Assembly: GCF_023705585.1 (NCBI RefSeq) | Contig: NZ_BOQE01000001.1 | Span: forward strand, 1,911,001-1,975,000 | Direction: 5' to 3' | Origin: Collibacillus ludicampi | Lineage (GTDB): Bacteria > Bacillota > Bacilli > Tumebacillales > BOQE01 | Length of the DNA: 64,000 nt | Shown here: positions 1-8,604 of the stretch, piece after piece | How positions within the stretch are numbered: the first letter of the stretch is position 1 | Layout: each line of letters starts with the position of its first letter | Notes under the pieces: model-generated | The model's input: only the letters and a program-made list of their open reading frames with translations | Database searches by the model: none | What the model was told of the DNA's origin: nothing | Position numbers and translations under genes: made by a program

Positions 1-49
1 CACAACTGTCAACCTACACATTTTCAAGCAGAAAAGAGGCTTAACGATC

Positions 50-3000
50 TTGGAAGTCAGAAATGTATCAGAAAAAAGGTTTTTGCGACGGTTACCTGGC
101 CGTTGGCGCGTCTACATCCATGGGATACAAAAAAATACGCAAGCTGCCCGCTTCTTTGAACAGCTTTGTCTTGAAATCCCCGGTGTAACGACGGTGACGG
201 CAGACAGCTTGACAGGGCGTTCCCTCATTCTGTTTGACGAAAATCGGTTGAACCCCAACCGATTGGAGCAGAAGCTGTTGGCTATCGAATCCATGTTGCA
301 AAATCCGAACGAATGTGTTGCGGCGACGAGTGAGGATCCGGTAACAGAAGGAGCGCTCGCCGTCAAGGTGGATTGGCAAACTCTTCAACGGGATGAAATT
401 CTGCATCGTTTGCAAAGTGACGGCCACGAGGGGCTGAGTGCCGCCGAGGTGAAAAAAAGGCAGTTTTTTTTCGGCATGAATCAAATGCCGGAAGGAGAGA
501 CACAGCTTTGGTACAAGACTCTATTCCGCCAATTTTTTAATTTCACGACTCTTACCATGATCAGCATATCCGCTTTGCCGATCTTTTTAGGGCGGATTCG
601 CGACACGGCGGGCGTTTTGTTTATTCTGGGAGTCAATGCGGTCATCGGCACGTATCAAGAGCAAAAAGCACAAAAGGATATTCGTGCTTTGAAACGATTG
701 TCGGTAGACAAAGCGAGAGTCTTGCGCGCAGGCAAGGAAACGGAAGTCCTTGCGAACGAGCTGGTGCCCGGCGATATTTTGTTGCTGGAAGCGGGAGACC
801 GCATTCCGGCCGATGCCATTTTGCTGGAGAGTTGGAACGCGGAAATCGACGAATCGGCTTTAACTGGCGAATCGGTTCCCGTCATCAAGACAGCGGCGGC
901 AGTTTCCGCAGCCGATACTCCTCTCGCCGAGCGGAAGAACATGGTCTATATGGGGACGTTTATGACACGCGGCCGTGGGAAAGCGATCGTTGTCGCAACG
1001 GGTCAGGGAACGGAAATGGGGAAACTTGTCTCCGGCTTGCAACATGTGGCGAATCGACCTACCCCCTTACAACAAAGGCTCAGTGTCGTTGCACGGACAC
1101 TGGTCATTGCAGCGCTCGCAATCGCGGGGGCGGTCGTCTTGATGAGATTTGTTCAGGGATACACGTTGATCGATACGTTAATGACAGGCGTTTCGGTAGC
1201 CACAACTGCGATATCCGAAGGTTTGCCGATCATGATCACCGTATCTCTCGTAGCCGGAATGCGGCGGATGGTACGCCACAAAGCGGTGGTGAGACATCTT
1301 TCCGCTTTGGAAACACTGGCGAAAGTGGACGTGATTTGTTCGGATAAAACCGGCACGCTGACTAAGAACGAGATGACCGTTCGTACGATCATGAGCGGTG
1401 AACACTGTTGGACGGTGACGGGTGACGGATATCAGAAGGATGGGGGCATTTTTGAGAAAGGCGAGCCTGTCATTCTCCATCCCGAGCATAGCCTCGTGTG
1501 GCTCACGACGGCAGCGGTTTTGTGCAATGATGCTGAACTTGCACATAAACAGGGATCGACATGGGAGATTCAAGGAGATCCAACGGAAGCTGCTCTCTTG
1601 GTTGCAGCGGGCAAAGTGGGGATATCCGTAAATGACTGTCGGCGGAGATGGCAGCGTGTTATTGAAATTCCGTTTGACTCCGACCGCCGGCGCATGACAG
1701 TCGTCTGCAAAAACCAAAAGGGCGAGACATACGTTTTTACCAAAGGCGCGGTTGATGTCGTGCTTGCAAGATGCAACTCTGTTCAAACCGACGGTCATGC
1801 TTGCGAACTGAACCCCCGCATACGGACCAAGATCCTGGATCAGGAGCGTGAGGCAGCCGACCAGGCGATGCGTGTGTTGGCGGTGGCCTTTAAACGGTTA
1901 CAAGAAGATCAGCAATCTCTGTCGACAGATGAATTGGAGGCGGATCTTATCTTCGGCGGGATGTTTGCCATGATGGACCCGCCTCGTGAAGATGTACACG
2001 AATGTGTCACCGAATGTCAAAAAGCGGGGATCCAAGTGGTCATGATCACAGGTGATCATCCGCGCACGGCAGAAGCGATCGGAAGAGAATTGGGCATCGT
2101 ATGTGACGCTGGACAAGTCCTGACTGGAGCCGAACTGGCACGGATGTCCGATGAGGAACTGAGCGCTGCTACCCGTTCGGTACGCATCTACAGCCGTGTT
2201 TCACCCACTGACAAGCAGCGCATTGTTTCCATTTTGCAAAAACGCGGCTTGATCGTCGCCATGACGGGGGACGGGGTGAATGACGCGCCTGCCCTGAAAC
2301 AAGCGGATGTAGGCATCGCCCTGGGGTCAGGCACGGATGTGGCGAAAGAAGTTTCTTCGCTGGTCCTGACGAATGACCATTTTTCCGCAATCGTTAAAGC
2401 GATCCGCCAAGGCCGTTCCGTTTTGGGGAATATCAGAAGTACGATCGGCTATATATTCACCGGAAATTTCGCAGAAGTCCTCTACGCATCGCTGGTTGTG
2501 CTTTCGGGGCTTCCCTTGCCGTTAATGCCGGTGCAAATGATGTTTATGAATATGTTGACCGATTCGCTTCCGACTCTCATCTTGACGATGGGGCGGCCCT
2601 CATCGCGGAGAAACCCGCAAATGAATCGGCCTTTACAAAAAGTAAGGGACGTGTTCGACGCGAAACTGATCTCTCGCGTACTGGCGAGCGGGTGCTTGGT
2701 CGGCTTGGCCACAACAGCTCTGTATATGGGAGTGACTGCTTTGACGGGCCATGCAGCATTGGCGGGAACGGTAGCACTCGCGACTCTCTGTATCGGCAAA
2801 CTATCGCAAGTTTCCTACTGGCGCCAGGTGAGCGGAGATGCAGGAGAGTTACGCCGAGACACGTTGATGCTGGGGACTTTAGGGATTTCACTCACTGGCC
2901 TTATAGCAGCGATCTACTTGCCGCAAATGCAATTTTTATTTAACAGCGTGCCTTTGGGGCTCCAGCATTGGGCAGTGATTTTGGGTACCGTGTACGCGGC

Positions 3001-3109
3001 AAGACGGTTGGCTTATCCCTTATCGGATCTTCTGCTTCCGAAGATCCAGAAGTCGGATCTTTTCAAACCCGCAAATTACCAGGAGAGCGCACAAACGATG
3101 TTCGGCTAA
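50..3109 (+). CDS. Cation-transporting P-type ATPase with N-terminal HMA_2-like domain
   Basis: A 1019-residue, apparently complete P-type ATPase that should pump a cation across the membrane by ATP hydrolysis. Residues 10-80 resemble the HMA_2 type of metal-binding fold but carry no CxxC. A cation-ATPase N domain follows (about 110-175). The actuator TGES is at 272-275, the M4 motif SEGLP at 389-393 (P2-type pumps usually have PEGLP), the phosphorylated Asp of DKTGT at 432, TGDHP near 660, and TGDGVND at 739-745. The C-terminal third has several hydrophobic segments. The start is TTG at 50 behind AGAGG. It heads a same-strand run with two degenerate ATPase paralogues and two small proteins. 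The ion is not evident; the motifs look closer to P2 than to P1B pumps. Confidence 0.9.
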   Translation: MEVRNVSEKRFLRRLPGRWRVYIHGIQKNTQAARFFEQLCLEIPGVTTVTADSLTGRSLILFDENRLNPNRLEQKLLAIESMLQNPNECVAATSEDPVTEGALAVKVDWQTLQRDEILHRLQSDGHEGLSAAEVKKRQFFFGMNQMPEGETQLWYKTLFRQFFNFTTLTMISISALPIFLGRIRDTAGVLFILGVNAVIGTYQEQKAQKDIRALKRLSVDKARVLRAGKETEVLANELVPGDILLLEAGDRIPADAILLESWNAEIDESALTGESVPVIKTAAAVSAADTPLAERKNMVYMGTFMTRGRGKAIVVATGQGTEMGKLVSGLQHVANRPTPLQQRLSVVARTLVIAALAIAGAVVLMRFVQGYTLIDTLMTGVSVATTAISEGLPIMITVSLVAGMRRMVRHKAVVRHLSALETLAKVDVICSDKTGTLTKNEMTVRTIMSGEHCWTVTGDGYQKDGGIFEKGEPVILHPEHSLVWLTTAAVLCNDAELAHKQGSTWEIQGDPTEAALLVAAGKVGISVNDCRRRWQRVIEIPFDSDRRRMTVVCKNQKGETYVFTKGAVDVVLARCNSVQTDGHACELNPRIRTKILDQEREAADQAMRVLAVAFKRLQEDQQSLSTDELEADLIFGGMFAMMDPPREDVHECVTECQKAGIQVVMITGDHPRTAEAIGRELGIVCDAGQVLTGAELARMSDEELSAATRSVRIYSRVSPTDKQRIVSILQKRGLIVAMTGDGVNDAPALKQADVGIALGSGTDVAKEVSSLVLTNDHFSAIVKAIRQGRSVLGNIRSTIGYIFTGNFAEVLYASLVVLSGLPLPLMPVQMMFMNMLTDSLPTLILTMGRPSSRRNPQMNRPLQKVRDVFDAKLISRVLASGCLVGLATTALYMGVTALTGHAALAGTVALATLCIGKLSQVSYWRQVSGDAGELRRDTLMLGTLGISLTGLIAAIYLPQMQFLFNSVPLGLQHWAVILGTVYAARRLAYPLSDLLLPKIQKSDLFKPANYQESAQTMFG

Positions 3110-3172
3110 ATGACAGAATGATGCGGAAGCATAGAAAGAAGAAAAATGAACCGATCATCGAGGTGAGTCAAC

Positions 3173-5941
3173 ATGGTACACGCGTTCGGCGGTGTGGGGG
3201 CATTGTTGCAACGTCTCGCCAATGCCCCTCGAATTTTTCTGCAAAGTTTGCTCGAACCTGATGAGCAAAATCAGGTGGAACAGACGATTCGGGGGCAACT
3301 CAATGCCGTTGAATTATCGGACGGATGGGAAAACGGCCTGACGCATGAACAAGCTCGGAAAAGGCTGGAACAACACGGCCTCAATCATTATCGTCCGTTA
3401 CCCAACAAATGGAAAGTGTTTGGCGAACAATTTAAAAGTGTAGCTGCGATCAGCCTGTTGGCATTTGCAGGTTTAGCGTGGGGCCTCGGTAAATACTTTG
3501 ACACGACACTCATCTTACTCGTGTTTGCCGCTCAAGCCATTTACACGACACGGGTCAAATGCCAAGCGGAACAAGATTATCAACGATTTTTGCAAGAGCA
3601 AAAAACGGTGAGTGTCATACGCGGCGGTCAGATCTCTCAGATTGCCCCGACAGACGTGGTTCCAGGAGATGTGTTATTTCTGCGGCAAGGGGACGTGGTC
3701 CCCGCCGACGCTTTCATCACATGTGCGAATCACTTGCAAGTGCGCGAGATGGATGCCGATTCTACTTATCGCGTGATGTTGAAATGTGCGGTCAGCCGCA
3801 AGGACGGGGAATCCTGTTTGCGCATAAACAGGGGAACAGAAGCGAACCGCCTGTATGCGGGTTCAGTGATCGTTTCCGGCTCGGCCCAAGCAGTGGTCAC
3901 ACATACAGGTGATTCCACCCGCCACGCGGACATATTGCGTCAACCGAAACGGAGAAAATTATATACGGAACAACGTTATGACACGCTTTCAAAGAAACTG
4001 ACAAAAGCGGGATGGATCGCCATTATCCTCGTCGGAGGTTTGGTATTTCTCGTCGGTTGGAGTCCTTCAGCCGCAGTCGCGACAGCAAGCGCTGTCGCCA
4101 CATCTGTGATTCCGGGCGGATTCTCGCTGCCCATATGTCTGGCGTTTTGGACAGCGACGAAACGCATGCGTCAGGAAGCACGGGAACTGCCGAGCCTTCA
4201 TCATGTGGATCGCTTGGAAGATACGAAAGTGGTCGTCCTCACCGATCACGGGCTTACGGATGAAATGGAAGCGAGCCAACTGTTTGGTTCGCAATCCCGC
4301 TGGTTCGTTTCAAAAGAGGTGAGTGATCATATCCATTCTCATAAACGGATATTTCACAAAGACGGGATACAGGCGCAACTGGAAAGTTCCTCTGAAGCTG
4401 TCTTATTGATCCAAGCCGCCAAACCATTCGCTAGGATCAACGGTGATTTGGGGCCGTACGACCGTGCAGTCAACCGTTTATACGGAAATCTGCCGGTCAC
4501 GCAACGCACGGATCCATGTGCATGGAAATGGATCGACCACGCCCACTTACAGTCACACGGTCTGTTTGAAATGAGGGCGTTTCAAGATCAAAAAGGAAGA
4601 ATCGTGGAAGTGATTCGCGGTCCCGTACAACTGCTTTTTGAGAAATGCAAACGTGCGATCTCACCGAAACAGATGGAATGTTCCTTTTTTGATGTACCAA
4701 CAATGGAAAAATCGGATGCGTTGCAAAAGTCACTCCAGGATTGGTTGGAAACAGCCCGCCGCCATCATGAACAAACTGTCGGTTTTGCGTACCGTATACG
4801 CGAAGCGGAGGGGATGTCGGTACACTCAGCGGGGGGAACGACCGATGTACAAGATCTCATATGGATCGGGGCGATTTCCTTTCAGTGTATCTATCAGCGT
4901 TCTTCCCATCTGTTGCGACGTGTCGCGAATCTCGGTCTGCCCGTTGTGTTGACCGTGCAGGAAAGTGTTATAGAAGATCCGGGATTTCGGCAAGCGATCA
5001 CATTCGATGACGCGAAAATCCGCATTCTTTCAACAAAGGATTTTGTTGCAACGCTTGAAGAGAAGCCATTAGAAAAAGAAGAAGTTTGGATCGTCGTTGC
5101 CGATGAACGGGAACGGCTCGATGTTTTGGAAACATTGAGGGAACGTTATTCTGCGATCTGTTTTATCGGTTGTCACGATCAGGAGCGAGCTCTCTTCGGT
5201 GCGGCTTGGGCGGCCATCGAGCAAGGTATCAAAAGGGGGCTGCAGGATGTGATCGAAGCCCTTGAGGAAACCGGGCATGCACGCGCCCGATTGGGCCACG
5301 CCAATGGTTTTATTCTCAGCGGCAATATCGGTGAAGTAGTCTTTTCGACACTCGCTGGGATCACAGGTGCGCATCACGCACTCTCGCCCGTGATCCTCAA
5401 CTTATTGACAAACTCCCTGGCTTCTGTAGGTATCGCCATCGGAAAAAGAGAAGTAGATCAGCGACAAGGACATCCAAACGGGGATCTTCAATCGTTGCAC
5501 AAGCCGATCGTTTCTCACGGATTCATATCCGGTGCCACGGCGATGCTGGCCTATGCGGGCGGGCTTCTCATCAGTGAAGATCCATTTTTCGCAAGCACAT
5601 TTGCGTTTATTACGCTCATTCTTTCACAATTGTGGCAGGCTGTTCATTGGCGGCGCCAGTCCCGATTGGCGAAACTCAGCGATCTTTGGGAAGATCGGGT
5701 GTTGACAGTATCGTTGCTCGTCGCTTTGCTAGCGCTCGTTCTCAGTGTGCAAGTGCCGTTCTTTGCCGGCCAGTTGCAGACGACGCCTCTCGGCATTCAA
5801 GATTGGTTGGCGGCCGGAGCGATCGCGGGTGCCGTAGGACCTGTCGCTTCCAACAGCGAGGAACCCATCTGGGGAATCGTCAAACGAGTGACCGGACGCT
5901 TTTGGGGGAACAACCCCCAAAAGCCGATGGCTGCTGCGTAA
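3173..5941 (+). CDS. Degenerate (catalytically dead) P2-like P-type ATPase
   Basis: A 922-residue protein laid out like the pump just upstream: an N-terminal cation-ATPase domain at about 30-85, membrane pair near 90-125, actuator region, M4 region, P/N domain and C-terminal membrane segments. The catalytic motifs are gone. The TGES region reads DADSTYR, DKTGT reads DHGLT (about 358-362, Asp kept, Lys/Thr/Gly lost), and the GDGVND position reads GHANGFI (about 706-712). The reading frame is uninterrupted over 2.7 kb, so this looks like a maintained pseudoenzyme and not a decaying gene. The start is ATG at 3173 behind GAGGTGAG, 63 bp after the first ATPase. I infer a structural or regulatory partner of the active pump. 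Confidence 0.8.
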   Translation: MVHAFGGVGALLQRLANAPRIFLQSLLEPDEQNQVEQTIRGQLNAVELSDGWENGLTHEQARKRLEQHGLNHYRPLPNKWKVFGEQFKSVAAISLLAFAGLAWGLGKYFDTTLILLVFAAQAIYTTRVKCQAEQDYQRFLQEQKTVSVIRGGQISQIAPTDVVPGDVLFLRQGDVVPADAFITCANHLQVREMDADSTYRVMLKCAVSRKDGESCLRINRGTEANRLYAGSVIVSGSAQAVVTHTGDSTRHADILRQPKRRKLYTEQRYDTLSKKLTKAGWIAIILVGGLVFLVGWSPSAAVATASAVATSVIPGGFSLPICLAFWTATKRMRQEARELPSLHHVDRLEDTKVVVLTDHGLTDEMEASQLFGSQSRWFVSKEVSDHIHSHKRIFHKDGIQAQLESSSEAVLLIQAAKPFARINGDLGPYDRAVNRLYGNLPVTQRTDPCAWKWIDHAHLQSHGLFEMRAFQDQKGRIVEVIRGPVQLLFEKCKRAISPKQMECSFFDVPTMEKSDALQKSLQDWLETARRHHEQTVGFAYRIREAEGMSVHSAGGTTDVQDLIWIGAISFQCIYQRSSHLLRRVANLGLPVVLTVQESVIEDPGFRQAITFDDAKIRILSTKDFVATLEEKPLEKEEVWIVVADERERLDVLETLRERYSAICFIGCHDQERALFGAAWAAIEQGIKRGLQDVIEALEETGHARARLGHANGFILSGNIGEVVFSTLAGITGAHHALSPVILNLLTNSLASVGIAIGKREVDQRQGHPNGDLQSLHKPIVSHGFISGATAMLAYAGGLLISEDPFFASTFAFITLILSQLWQAVHWRRQSRLAKLSDLWEDRVLTVSLLVALLALVLSVQVPFFAGQLQTTPLGIQDWLAAGAIAGAVGPVASNSEEPIWGIVKRVTGRFWGNNPQKPMAAA

Positions 5942-6065
5942 GCTGTGTGTTCGGTTCGTGAATGTTGTCCTTCTGTTTGAAATAAAATCTTGTGTTTTCG
6001 TAATAAATTTGCTGACGGCGTTTCACACTATGTCTATTAGTGAAGGAAATTTAAGGAGAATCGTT

Positions 6066-7994
6066 ATGGCCATTGGTTACGAGAATGAACGGTTTATGCG
6101 ACTACTTCCCGGAAGAGTCCGCATTCAGATTTATGGATTAAAAAAGAATCTCCTGATGAAGCGACAGATCCTTCACCAGTTCAGTCAGCTTGAAGGGGTT
6201 TTACAAATCGCCCCTTCTGTCGATTCGGGAAGATGCCTATTCATCTTCGATCCGAAAAAAACGTCGTTTGACCGCATATACAAACAGATCGTCCTTCTTG
6301 AGGAGCAGACGTTCCACATCGAGAGATCCGTACGTACAGCTGTAAAAGAAGTGGCAGCGACGAGTGCCGCTGTCGCACAAAACGTTTCCGCTGTTCCGCC
6401 GATGACCGGCAGAATTCCCGGCAAACGCGTTCCTCTCGAGTCGGCCTTGTCGCTTGGGGGATTAGGAGTCTTAAGTGTGAAACAGATCATGACAGGGGGA
6501 CCTTCCGTTCTTTCTCGTCACCCAACGGCATTTTATTTGTCAGGTTTTGTTTCGATACTGACCGGCTATCCTTTTTTCACCCGCTATACCTACTCAAAGA
6601 AAAGAAAAAAAATGTTCGATTGGGTTTTTGCGTGTACGTTCATTCTTGCTTTGATCAGGGAAAACTTAGTTGTACTCGCCGGGCTGAGCATTCTGCAATA
6701 TCTCATCTGGAAACGCGGTCAGGCGATCGGACAAGAGAAGAGACAGTCATCTGTTTCATTGCACAGTCCCGTGATTCGGCAGTATAGTGAACGCGCAGAA
6801 AAATGGGGATTTTTCCTGGCATTGGCATCCTGGGCTTATGTGCGTGATCCTTTGACGGCCCTCGCCGTACTCCTCGCCGCCAATCCGCGCCCTGCAACAT
6901 TGCCCGCTGAATACGCATGGTCACATGCGGAAGTGATCTCGCAAGAAAGAAAGTACCGGATACCGGGCAACGGATCCCTGCAACAACTGGCGCAAACGAA
7001 AACGGTTTTGTTCGAAGATACATCACAGATTTTTTTGCGGGAAGAAACAGCGGGCATTCAATGTATCAGCAACATGAATGATTGTGAAAAAATATGGTGT
7101 ACTCTCGCTTCTATTATGAAAAACACGAATCATACCTGGAAGGAGGAAGTTGTAAAAAGGGCGGAACAAACCGGCCGTACCTTGCGAACCTCGTTTCAAG
7201 TCCATGAGGAGGAACGGGGTGTGAAAGGAATGATTAGCGGCATGGGATTTTTTCTCGGTGATAAGAATTTCATGCTTAAACATGAAGTGGATTGCAGCGA
7301 ATACGAATGGATAGCCCATAAGATGGAGAAAACAGGTTATGTCGTTCAGTTTGTCGGAAAAGAGGAATATGACAAGAGGATTTGTATAGGTGTGCTGACC
7401 AAGCCGCCGCGGGGGGTTACGCCCGAATTTGTCTCCATCGTTGGTCACCTTGTACAGAATCAATGGAAAATCGCTGTTTTGCATGACAGTCTTCAGCTCG
7501 ACAGGGAGCTTTATCGGAGACTCGGAATCGATCCATCCTGGCTGTCGTTCCATGATGAACAGGTGTATCAGCGAATCTGTACGTTAAGGAAACAAGGAGA
7601 AGACGTTCTCTTCATCCCAGAAAATGAGAAGGAGAGCAGAATTGAGTACGTCGCATCCGGGGTTCCGTCCGTGTGCATGAGCCAATTGAAAGAGATTCAA
7701 GTGAGCGCCGCATATGCTCGGCGGATCCAGCAAATGATCAATCAGCATGTAGCGGTAACAAAAATATGGAATATCATAGGAACCCTTCTGATCCCTTTCG
7801 GGTTTACCGCCATGGTGATCAACTCGATCGCGGACGCGCTCTTACTGGTTTTCCTGGCAAGGGCGAAGCGGATCAGTGAGTCTCCTCTTTCCTTGGAACG
7901 TAAAGGAAAGGAATTAAACATAGTTTTCCAAGAAAGACGATCCTGCAGCAAGTTGCGCATACCGATGTGTAAAACGTCCTTCGGACATACATAA
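6066..7994 (+). CDS. Degenerate P1B-like P-type ATPase with HMA_2-like N-terminus
   Basis: A 642-residue protein. The N-terminus (about 10-75) repeats the HMA_2-like start of the first ATPase (RLLPGRVRIQIYG against RLPGRWRVYIHG), again without CxxC. Hydrophobic segments follow near 125-240. Where a pump has DKTGT it has DTSQI (318-322). A GVKGMISGMG stretch recalls the P1B nucleotide-binding domain, and the C-terminal membrane pair has P1B-like character. No TGES or GDGVND is visible. The start is placed at ATG 6066 because AAGGAGAATCGTT stands directly before it; the open frame reaches back to 5958 without a better site. Third gene of the run, and a second likely dead ATPase. Confidence 0.75.
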   Translation: MAIGYENERFMRLLPGRVRIQIYGLKKNLLMKRQILHQFSQLEGVLQIAPSVDSGRCLFIFDPKKTSFDRIYKQIVLLEEQTFHIERSVRTAVKEVAATSAAVAQNVSAVPPMTGRIPGKRVPLESALSLGGLGVLSVKQIMTGGPSVLSRHPTAFYLSGFVSILTGYPFFTRYTYSKKRKKMFDWVFACTFILALIRENLVVLAGLSILQYLIWKRGQAIGQEKRQSSVSLHSPVIRQYSERAEKWGFFLALASWAYVRDPLTALAVLLAANPRPATLPAEYAWSHAEVISQERKYRIPGNGSLQQLAQTKTVLFEDTSQIFLREETAGIQCISNMNDCEKIWCTLASIMKNTNHTWKEEVVKRAEQTGRTLRTSFQVHEEERGVKGMISGMGFFLGDKNFMLKHEVDCSEYEWIAHKMEKTGYVVQFVGKEEYDKRICIGVLTKPPRGVTPEFVSIVGHLVQNQWKIAVLHDSLQLDRELYRRLGIDPSWLSFHDEQVYQRICTLRKQGEDVLFIPENEKESRIEYVASGVPSVCMSQLKEIQVSAAYARRIQQMINQHVAVTKIWNIIGTLLIPFGFTAMVINSIADALLLVFLARAKRISESPLSLERKGKELNIVFQERRSCSKLRIPMCKTSFGHT

Positions 7995-8076
7995 TGCTTG
8001 GCGTGAGACGGTGACTATAGAAGTCGTGTCGTTATCTTTGAAACGTTACAGATTTTAATAATAGGAGGTACATTTC

Positions 8077-8322
8077 ATGTTACAAAATAATGTGGAAAAA
8101 ATTGTAGCCGGTCTTGCCCTGGCTGTAGCGGCTCCCGTCTTGCTTCCTGTTGCCAAAAACGTCATTCAGCCCTTGGCGGTTCTCGGGATGAAAGGTGCGG
8201 GCAACCTAATCGATCGCGCGAAATATGCCGTTCAGATCGCCAAGGAGGAAGTGGAGGACATTATAGCGGAAGCCCAGTTTGAGCGTATGAAAAGGCAGAT
8301 TGATAGAGAAATTTTGGGATAG
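8077..8322 (+). CDS. PacL/DUF5132-like small membrane protein
   Basis: An 81-residue protein with one hydrophobic segment (about 8-35), then a charged amphipathic helix containing EEVEDIIAEAQFERMKRQ. The shape, an N-terminal membrane helix followed by an Ala/Glu-rich tail of the D-I/V-I/V-A-E-A kind, matches what I know of DUF5132 and of the DUF1490 PacL proteins that scaffold mycobacterial metal-exporting P-type ATPases. The gene lies 82 bp behind the second pseudo-ATPase, with a strong AGGAGG site before ATG 8077. I infer a membrane partner of the pump complex. The family match is by eye only. Confidence 0.65.
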   Translation: MLQNNVEKIVAGLALAVAAPVLLPVAKNVIQPLAVLGMKGAGNLIDRAKYAVQIAKEEVEDIIAEAQFERMKRQIDREILG

Positions 8323-8349
8323 ACTTCTAGAAGAAAGGGGAAGGCTCAC

Positions 8350-8580
8350 ATGATCGAAGAAAAAGGTATTGACGAACACCTGCGGGAGGCACTTGCACAT
8401 CTGGAAACCGCTTTAAACAAAAGCGTGGCAACCGTCTTGAAAAACGAAGCGGCCAAGAGGGAGATCGGACAAAAATGGGAGGGTTTTCTCGGAGAGTTTT
8501 TCGGATATATACGGGAGAAAGGGAAGGAAAATAAGGTGAATTTGTTGGGGTGGATCTCTTTTCCTCGCATTTGGAAATAA
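8350..8580 (+). CDS. Small charged helical protein, unknown function
   Basis: A 76-residue protein rich in Glu and Lys, mostly predicted helix, with no membrane segment or Cys. It starts at ATG 8350 after AAAGGGGAAGG and lies 27 bp after the PacL-like gene, so it probably ends the P-type ATPase operon. I recognise no family. Its place suggests a cytoplasmic helper of the same complex. Confidence 0.6.
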   Translation: MIEEKGIDEHLREALAHLETALNKSVATVLKNEAAKREIGQKWEGFLGEFFGYIREKGKENKVNLLGWISFPRIWK

Positions 8581-8582
8581 GC

Positions 8583-8604
8583 GGAGAGGGGCCTATCCCT
8601 CTCC
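8583..8604. terminator. Hairpin between convergent genes
   Basis: GGAGAGGG and CCCTCTCC form a perfect 8-bp stem around a 6-nt loop, with a T5 tract a few bases on. It follows the ATPase operon and overlaps the last codons of the convergent ABC-F gene. Confidence 0.6.

Noticed and set aside
3173..5941. The second ATPase as a decaying pseudogene
   Set aside because: The frame is open for 922 codons with a good start and family-like domain layout; the losses are confined to catalytic motifs.
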